From: Anaerolineae bacterium
Lineage (GTDB): Bacteria; Chloroflexota; Anaerolineae; JACIWR01
Assembly (NCBI GenBank): GCA_021162125.1
Contig: JAGGZG010000206.1
Coordinates: 1 to 11,026, forward strand
DNA length: 11,026 bases
Reading direction: 5' to 3'
In this document: positions 6,374-11,026 of the stretch, piece after piece
Layout of the letters: each line of letters begins with the position of its first letter
Numbering within the stretch: the stretch's first letter is position 1
Translations under genes and position numbers: made by a program
The notes under the pieces: generated by a model
Database searches by the model: none
What the model saw: only the letters and a program-made list of their open reading frames with translations
What the model was told of the DNA's origin: nothing

Positions 6374-7083
6374 AAAGAAGGACCATGAAAGATCGTTTTC
6401 GTTACGCCGCCCCCAGCACGCTAACCTATGCCGCTCTGGCCTGCGGGTTCATCGCCATCATCCTGACGGCCGAGGGGCACCGGAATTGGCCCGGGCTGCT
6501 CATCCTGGCCAGCTACGTCCTGGACGGTCTTGACGGCATGGTCGCCCGCAAGCTGCGCGCCACCAGCCCCTTCGGCTTGCAATTGGACTCCCTGGCCGAC
6601 GTAATTGACCTGGGGTTGGCGCCGGCATATCTGGCTTACAAGCATGTCCAGGATATTACGGGGGCTCACGGGGCGCTGGTAGGCATCATCAGCATTGTTT
6701 ACGTCATGGCCGGCGCCTTCCGTCTGGCACGCTTTAACCTGCTGGCCAAGGGGCCCAAAAAGAGCGATCAGACCATCGGTTTGACCATTTCTGCCTCCGG
6801 TGCTTTGTTGGCTTTGACCATCCTGACGAGTCACGCTTATCCCCATCACGTCCCCACTTTCGTCTTCCTGCCGCTGATGATTGTTCTGGCCTTGCTCATG
6901 GTCAGCCGCATTCGCTTTCCGGCTTTCCACGTCGTGTGCAGCCGCTGGCGTTGGAACCTGACCGCGTTGGTCGTGGGAGGTACGGCGTCTTTCATCATCG
7001 GCCCTCAGACGGTGGCCCTGTTCGCGCTGGTGGGCTACGTTAGCTTCGGCCTGCTGATGTCCGGCTACCGTGCTCTGATCTAA
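6370..7083 (+). CDS. pssA: CDP-diacylglycerol-serine O-phosphatidyltransferase (CDP-alcohol phosphatidyltransferase family)
   Basis: Integral membrane enzyme of 237 residues that probably joins serine to CDP-diacylglycerol to make phosphatidylserine. The family signature DGx2ARx8Gx3Dx3D is complete: D55-G56, A59-R60, G69, D73 and D77, with an additional D52 just before; these Asp residues bind the metals and the CDP group. Further hydrophobic segments across the remainder indicate about six membrane helices. A 'GAFRLARFNLL' stretch near residues 112-123 is typical of the serine-using (type II PssA) subgroup, as opposed to PgsA. The ATG at 6370 overlaps the psd stop and has GAGGAAG about 7 nt upstream; a second ATG at 6385 has a Shine-Dalgarno too close to serve. 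Adjacency to psd supports phosphatidylserine as the product over inositol- or glycerol-linked alternatives. Confidence 0.92.
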   Translation: MKRRTMKDRFRYAAPSTLTYAALACGFIAIILTAEGHRNWPGLLILASYVLDGLDGMVARKLRATSPFGLQLDSLADVIDLGLAPAYLAYKHVQDITGAHGALVGIISIVYVMAGAFRLARFNLLAKGPKKSDQTIGLTISASGALLALTILTSHAYPHHVPTFVFLPLMIVLALLMVSRIRFPAFHVVCSRWRWNLTALVVGGTASFIIGPQTVALFALVGYVSFGLLMSGYRALI

Positions 7084-7114
7084 ATCGGAGGGATGGGGAG
7101 GGAAGTGGAGAGAG

Positions 7115-7798
7115 ATGAGCGCGAGCATTCCTTTGCGTGACCGTCTGGCCGGGCTGGGTCTGTACCTGTATTCCCGGTTGATCTATCGCACGAGCCGTTA
7201 CCGGGTGCGCGGGCAGGAACACCTGGAAGAGGCATGGGCTCAGGGCCAATCCGTCGTCTGGGCGACCTGGCACGGGATGACGATGATGGTCTCCGGCTAC
7301 GTCCTCGATCTCCTCAACCAGCGTAGTGACTATCGCATGGCCCTGATCGTGCCCGCCGACTGGCGGGGGAACACACTGTCCACCTGGGCGCGACACATCG
7401 GTATAGAACCACACGCGGTCAATCACCACTCGGCCGCACTAAGCCAGGCACGAGGTGTGGTACAGGTGCTGCGCGCGATGCGCCAGGGGGCCGATTGCTA
7501 CATCAACCCCGATGGTCCCGACGGCCCGCCCTACGTGGTCAAGCCCGGCGTGGTGTTCATCGCCCAGAAGACCGGAGGACGCCTGGTGCCTATCGGCGCT
7601 TTCACCGCCACGAAATACACCCTGAAGCGCTGGGACCGCTACTCCGTGCCCCTGCCCTTTAGTCGCATCGCCATCGTTTTCGGCGAGCCTGTACCCGCCC
7701 CCCGCGACGGCGATCGCGGGGCCATTGCCCAGGCACTGACCACGGCCCTCCACCAGGCCGCAGCCGACGCAGAGCGGTTGTATACTGAGCGCGTATGA
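7115..7798 (+). CDS. DUF374-type lysophospholipid acyltransferase family protein
   Basis: Probable membrane-associated acyltransferase of 227 residues. It shows the landmarks of the DUF374 branch of the LPLAT superfamily: a TWHG motif (H53), a region around VPADWRGN, the 'NPDGPDGPPYVVKPGVVFIAQKTGGRLVPIG' block (about 131-161; DGPDGP at 133-138) and a final IVFGEPVP strand. The classical HX4D box is not complete, because the residue five after H53 is Met58, as is usual for DUF374 ('WHG' rather than HX4D). The exact acceptor is unknown; in Gram-negatives relatives are linked to lipid A-type substrates, but here its place 31 nt after pssA suggests a phospholipid or glycolipid substrate. The ATG at 7115 has GGAG at 7107-7110. 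It is the last gene of the cluster; a 190-nt spacer with a hairpin follows. Confidence 0.85.
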   Translation: MSASIPLRDRLAGLGLYLYSRLIYRTSRYRVRGQEHLEEAWAQGQSVVWATWHGMTMMVSGYVLDLLNQRSDYRMALIVPADWRGNTLSTWARHIGIEPHAVNHHSAALSQARGVVQVLRAMRQGADCYINPDGPDGPPYVVKPGVVFIAQKTGGRLVPIGAFTATKYTLKRWDRYSVPLPFSRIAIVFGEPVPAPRDGDRGAIAQALTTALHQAAADAERLYTERV

Positions 7799-7858
7799 GA
7801 AAGGTGAAAACAGGTTCCTATTTATGCACCCTTTTACCTGCTGCCAATGAGCCGTAAT

Positions 7859-7907
7859 GCGTAATGCGTGTTCCGTCTCGTCACGCACCACGTAACACGC
7901 AACACGC
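7859..7907. repeat. Imperfect palindromic extragenic element after the acyltransferase gene
   Basis: Bases 7859-7876 pair with 7890-7907 at 15 of 18 positions, including an 8-bp perfect core TGCGTGTT (7865-7872) against AACACGCA (7894-7901), around a 13-nt loop. The left side also contains a direct duplication of the heptamer CGTAATG (7853-7859 and 7860-7866), and the right side repeats AACACGC (7894-7900 and 7901-7907). The composition differs from the coding DNA around it. No T-run follows, so it is better described as a REP-like palindrome that may also stop or stabilise the operon transcript. Closer to the stop codon, AAAGGTG (7800-7806) can pair with CACCcTTT (7827-7834), a weak second hairpin. 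I see no clear promoter for the next gene in the rest of this spacer. Confidence 0.6.
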
Positions 7908-7988
7908 GCTCGTCACCGAAGGTGTGTATTGGTCTTATCCCACTTCCACAGAACCTAACAGCGCTCGGTATGCAGCGAGGGAAAAAGC

Positions 7989-10900
7989 GTGAGTGAAGAC
8001 ATCCCAACCCAAACCTCAGAATCGGATAGTGAACGTACCGACTCCGAGCCCGATGAGGAGTTCAGCATCTTCACGCCCGCCGTGCGTCCGCCATCCCCTG
8101 CGCCGGAGGCCGGGGGCGAACCCGTCTCCCCTCGCCTACAACCCTGCCCCCGTTGCGGGCAGATAAACCGGGCAGGAGCGCAATTCTGCGTCCGTTGCCG
8201 CACGGCCCTTAAAACGGAAGCAGCCGCCAGGTCCCAACCCACTCCCGTTCCGCCGACTCCGGCGAGCTTAGTCGAGCCGTCGGAGGAGCCTACTGAGCCC
8301 GTCACACCCGCTGTATCCCGGCCTACCCCCATTCCGCCGACTTTGGCGGGGGCTCGGCTGAGCCCTGCCGAAGCCTCGGTCGAGTCCTCGGAGGAGCCCA
8401 CTGTCCGCGTCCCGGCCAGACACCCACCGCGCCGGCGCATCCAATGGCGGCGGGTGGCCTCCTGTCTGACCACGGGGTTCACAACCATCGCTCTGGTCAC
8501 CGTCGCCCTGTTTTTCCTGATCTTCGCCGTGGCCATCGGTGGCTACGTGCACATCGCCCGCCAGCTTCCCCCGCCGGATGAGTTGCGTGGCCGGGCGGCG
8601 ACCTTCGCCAGCACGAAGATTTACGACCGCAACGGTGCGCTCTTGTGGGAGGTCTTCGGCCCCGGCAAGCGCACCCTGGTCGAACTGGATGACATCTCTC
8701 TCTATCTGCGCCAGGCGACTATCGCTACCGAGGATCAGCATTTCTACCAGCACCCCGGATTCGACCCCATCGGCATTGTACGCGCCATCTACCAGAACGT
8801 GACCGAGGGAGAGATCGTGTCCGGGGCCAGCACCATCCCCCAGCAACTCGCCCGTGCCGTCCTTCTCTCGCCGGAGGAGCGCAGCGAGCAATCCCTGCGT
8901 CGCAAGGTGCGCGAGGCCATCCTGGCCATCGAAATCACCAACCGCTATCCCAAGGACACCATTCTGGAGATTTACCTCAATGAAATCTATTACGGCAACC
9001 TGGCCTACGGCATCGAGGCCGCCGCCGAGACTTACTTCGGCAAGACAGCCCGCGACTTGACCCTGGCCGAGGCCGCTCTGCTGGCCGGTCTGCCGCAATC
9101 GCCCGCCGTGTACGACCCGTACACCAACCCCGAGGCGGCTAAAGCCCGCCAGTCCGTCGTCCTGAACCTGATGGTGGAGCAGGGATACATCACTCCGGCC
9201 CAGGCGGAAGCCGCCCGCCAGGAGGAGCTGCACTACGCGCCCCAGAACTACACGATGACCGCGCCGCACTTCGTGGTCTACGTGCAACAGCTCTTGGAGG
9301 AACGCTACGGGGCCGAGGCCCTGCACCGTGGTGGATTACAGGTCTACACTACCCTCGGCCCCCGTCTGCAAGCTCTGGCCGAGCGGGTGGCGAAGGAGAA
9401 GATAGCGGCCCTGAAGGACCGCCACGCGACCAACGCCGCCCTCGTCGCCCTGCGGCCCGATACTGGTGAGATTCTGGCCATGCTGGGCAGCGTGGATTTC
9501 AACGACCCGACCATTGATGGACAGGTGAACGTCGCCCTGCGACCGCGCCAGCCTGGATCGTCCATCAAACCGGTCACTTACGTGGCCGCCTTCGAGCGCG
9601 GCTGGACGCCCGCCAGCCTGATCTGGGACGTGGAGACCGAGTTCCCCGACGGGGCGAACCCGCCGTACAAACCACAGAACTACGATAACAAATTCCACGG
9701 CCCGGTGCTTCTACGCCAGGCCCTGGCCTGCTCTTACAACGTCCCCGCCGTGAAAACCCTGAATGCCATTGGCCTGCCGGCCATGCTAGAGATGGCCCAT
9801 CGCCTGGGCATCCAGTCGTTGAATCGGGTGGATTACGGCCTATCGCTCACGCTGGGCGGCGGGGAGGTGACGCTGCTGGAGATGACAGGAGCTTACGCGG
9901 TATTTGCCAACGGGGGGCGGCGCGTGCCGCCGGTCGCCATTCTGCGCGTCGAGGACAGCCAGGGGCGGGTGCTCGAGGAGTACACCCCTCCCCAGGGCGA
10001 GCAGGTGATCTCACCCGAACACGCTTACCTCATCACGGACATCCTGGCCGATAACCAGGCGCGCATCCCGGCCTTCGGAGCACACAACGTGCTCGAACTT
10101 TCGCGCCCGGCGGCGGCAAAAACGGGGACGACGACCGATTGGCGCGATGCGTGGACGCTGGGCTACACGCCTGATCTGGTGGTCGGTGTGTGGGTGGGCA
10201 ACAGCGACAACACGCCCATGGACCACGTGCCCGGCTCGCGGGGCGCGGGCCCCATTTGGCACGACTTCATGGAGGAGGCTCTGGCCGATACGCCGGTGCA
10301 CGAGTTCGTCCGCCCGCCGGGCATCGTCGAGATGGAAATCTGCGCCGATTCCGGCGCGCGGCCCAGCGAAGTCTGCCCCCACCGGCGGATGGAGATTTTC
10401 GCCGCGAACCAGCCACCCCTGGGCCCGGAGCACGACTTCCACCAACTGATCCCCATTGACTACACCACCGGCGCACGAGCCACCGAGTTCTGCCCACCGG
10501 AGCTGGTCACCGAGCGCTACTTCGTCGTCTACCCGCCGGAGGGCCTGGCCTGGGCGGAGGCGCACGGCATCCAGCAGCCGCCGACCCACACCTGCCCGGT
10601 GCACACCTTCCCCGCCGAGGTGAAGCTCTACCAGCCTCTGCCCGACGAGGTGCTGCAAGGTGTGGTGCCGGTCGTGGGCCGGGTGCGGATGCCGGACTTC
10701 GCCCAGTATTTCGTGGAGTATGGCATCGGCGACAATCCGTTGGGCTGGGGGCGGGTGAGTGGCCCGCACCAGACGCAGGTGGAGGGCGGCCTGCTCACCG
10801 AATGGGATACGACGCGGGTGAAAAACGGGGTTTTCACCCTGCGCGTGGTCGCCTACGATCACCACGGCGTCAGTGCGGAGGCGCGCGTGCGCGTCGTCGT

Positions 10901-11026
10901 CGCCAATCCCACGCCTACGCCCACACCCACGCCCACCAACACTCCAACGCCGACGAACACCCCCACGCCTACTGACACGCCGACGCCTACGTCCACGCCG
11001 ACGCCCACGCCCACACCCACCGCCAC
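7989..11026 (+). CDS. Class A penicillin-binding protein (transglycosylase/transpeptidase) with N-terminal zinc ribbon, 3' end missing
   Basis: Bifunctional peptidoglycan polymerase and cross-linking enzyme; at least 1012 residues, running off the window with no stop. The cytoplasmic N-terminus is acidic, then has a zinc ribbon C53xxC56-x10-C67xxC70, a Pro/Glu linker and a basic RRRIQWRR stretch before one membrane helix (about 160-183). The GT51 transglycosylase (about 208-390) has TEDQHFYQHPG with catalytic E248, GASTIPQQLAR (Pro where Thr is usual) and 'ILEIYLNEIYYG'. The transpeptidase (about 490-770) has SSIK with nucleophile S524, SYN (582-584) and KTGT (711-714). Cysteines 785, 796, 835 and 869 lie in the region after it, then an Ig-like beta domain (about 875-972) and a Thr-Pro tail. 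The start is GTG with GAGGG 7 nt upstream; no in-frame ATG lies nearby. A 190-nt gap separates it from the lipid genes, so it is probably transcribed separately. Confidence 0.95.
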   Translation, partial: MSEDIPTQTSESDSERTDSEPDEEFSIFTPAVRPPSPAPEAGGEPVSPRLQPCPRCGQINRAGAQFCVRCRTALKTEAAARSQPTPVPPTPASLVEPSEEPTEPVTPAVSRPTPIPPTLAGARLSPAEASVESSEEPTVRVPARHPPRRRIQWRRVASCLTTGFTTIALVTVALFFLIFAVAIGGYVHIARQLPPPDELRGRAATFASTKIYDRNGALLWEVFGPGKRTLVELDDISLYLRQATIATEDQHFYQHPGFDPIGIVRAIYQNVTEGEIVSGASTIPQQLARAVLLSPEERSEQSLRRKVREAILAIEITNRYPKDTILEIYLNEIYYGNLAYGIEAAAETYFGKTARDLTLAEAALLAGLPQSPAVYDPYTNPEAAKARQSVVLNLMVEQGYITPAQAEAARQEELHYAPQNYTMTAPHFVVYVQQLLEERYGAEALHRGGLQVYTTLGPRLQALAERVAKEKIAALKDRHATNAALVALRPDTGEILAMLGSVDFNDPTIDGQVNVALRPRQPGSSIKPVTYVAAFERGWTPASLIWDVETEFPDGANPPYKPQNYDNKFHGPVLLRQALACSYNVPAVKTLNAIGLPAMLEMAHRLGIQSLNRVDYGLSLTLGGGEVTLLEMTGAYAVFANGGRRVPPVAILRVEDSQGRVLEEYTPPQGEQVISPEHAYLITDILADNQARIPAFGAHNVLELSRPAAAKTGTTTDWRDAWTLGYTPDLVVGVWVGNSDNTPMDHVPGSRGAGPIWHDFMEEALADTPVHEFVRPPGIVEMEICADSGARPSEVCPHRRMEIFAANQPPLGPEHDFHQLIPIDYTTGARATEFCPPELVTERYFVVYPPEGLAWAEAHGIQQPPTHTCPVHTFPAEVKLYQPLPDEVLQGVVPVVGRVRMPDFAQYFVEYGIGDNPLGWGRVSGPHQTQVEGGLLTEWDTTRVKNGVFTLRVVAYDHHGVSAEARVRVVVANPTPTPTPTPTNTPTPTNTPTPTDTPTPTSTPTPTPTPTA
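8257..8373. repeat. Inverted pair of ~22-nt elements inside the PBP cytoplasmic linker
   Basis: Bases 8257-8278, read on the - strand, and 8351-8373, read on the + strand, share the pattern GGCTCGrCTrAGC..GCCGrAG. They agree at 17 of 22 aligned positions, the five differences are all transitions, and there is one 1-nt gap. The flanking coding sequence is also loosely duplicated (PTPVPPT..EPSEEPT versus PTPIPPT..ESSEEPT). Both copies lie in the disordered linker between the zinc ribbon and the membrane helix, where insertions would be tolerated. Confidence 0.5.
10908..11026 (+). repeat. Thr-Pro tract at the C-terminal end of the PBP, cut by the window edge
   Basis: A degenerate array of ACGCC(C/T)/ACACC-type codons encodes PTPTPTPTPTNTPTPTNTPT and continues with D- and S-spaced units to the last base of the window. 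It directly follows the Ig-like domain and resembles the linker and tail of the FecR-domain lipoprotein at 187-1476. Because the tract reaches the edge, its length and any domain beyond it are unknown. Confidence 0.85.

Noticed and set aside
7781..7786. TATACT as a -10 box for the PBP gene
   Set aside because: It lies inside the acyltransferase coding end and has no -35 sequence at acceptable spacing.
8268..9326. 352-codon open frame on the - strand opposite the PBP gene
   Set aside because: It lies opposite the intact transglycosylase domain with its catalytic motifs; the composition is that of an antisense shadow.

Overview
The window reads as a bacterial chromosome fragment with all seven recognisable genes on the + strand. 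The best guess for the host is Chloroflexota (Anaerolineae or a relative). The clues are extracytoplasmic proteins carrying long Thr-Pro tracts ('TPTPT') beside beta-sandwich domains, a class A penicillin-binding protein with a cytoplasmic zinc ribbon, and moderately GC-rich coding DNA broken by short extragenic palindromes. This assignment is an inference from style; there is no rRNA or marker gene to confirm it.

Layout. (1) 1-186: non-coding start with a long-range inverted repeat. (2) 187-1476: FecR-domain lipoprotein with Thr-Pro linker, Ig/FN3-like domain and Pro-rich tail. (3) 1477-1725: spacer with a sigma-70-type promoter. (4) 1726-3675: soluble hybrid histidine kinase, REC-GAF-PAS-HisKA-HATPase. 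(5) 3676-3942: spacer with palindromes and a second promoter of the same design. (6) 3943-7798: four-gene unit with tight spacing (28 nt, 4-nt overlap, 31 nt): a cyclic-nucleotide-binding protein with duplicated membrane/PH-like modules, phosphatidylserine decarboxylase, CDP-alcohol phosphatidyltransferase (phosphatidylserine synthase type) and a DUF374-type acyltransferase. (7) 7799-7988: spacer with a strong imperfect hairpin. (8) 7989 to the window end: class A penicillin-binding protein, cut off by the window inside a Thr-Pro tract.

How the genes fit together. PssA would make phosphatidylserine from a CDP-activated lipid and serine, and Psd would decarboxylate it to phosphatidylethanolamine; the DUF374 protein probably acylates a lipid. 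The first gene of this unit is not an enzyme. It is a membrane protein with a cNMP-binding domain fused to two PH-like modules, so ligand-dependent sensing or scaffolding at the membrane next to zwitterionic lipid synthesis is a reasonable but unproven reading. The flanking genes also concern the envelope (FecR lipoprotein, PBP) or signalling (hybrid kinase).

There is no tRNA, rRNA, CRISPR array, transposase or phage gene. The most unusual items are the CNB-2xPH protein heading a phospholipid operon, the zinc-ribbon PBP, and several families of short palindromic repeats, one of them inside coding sequence.
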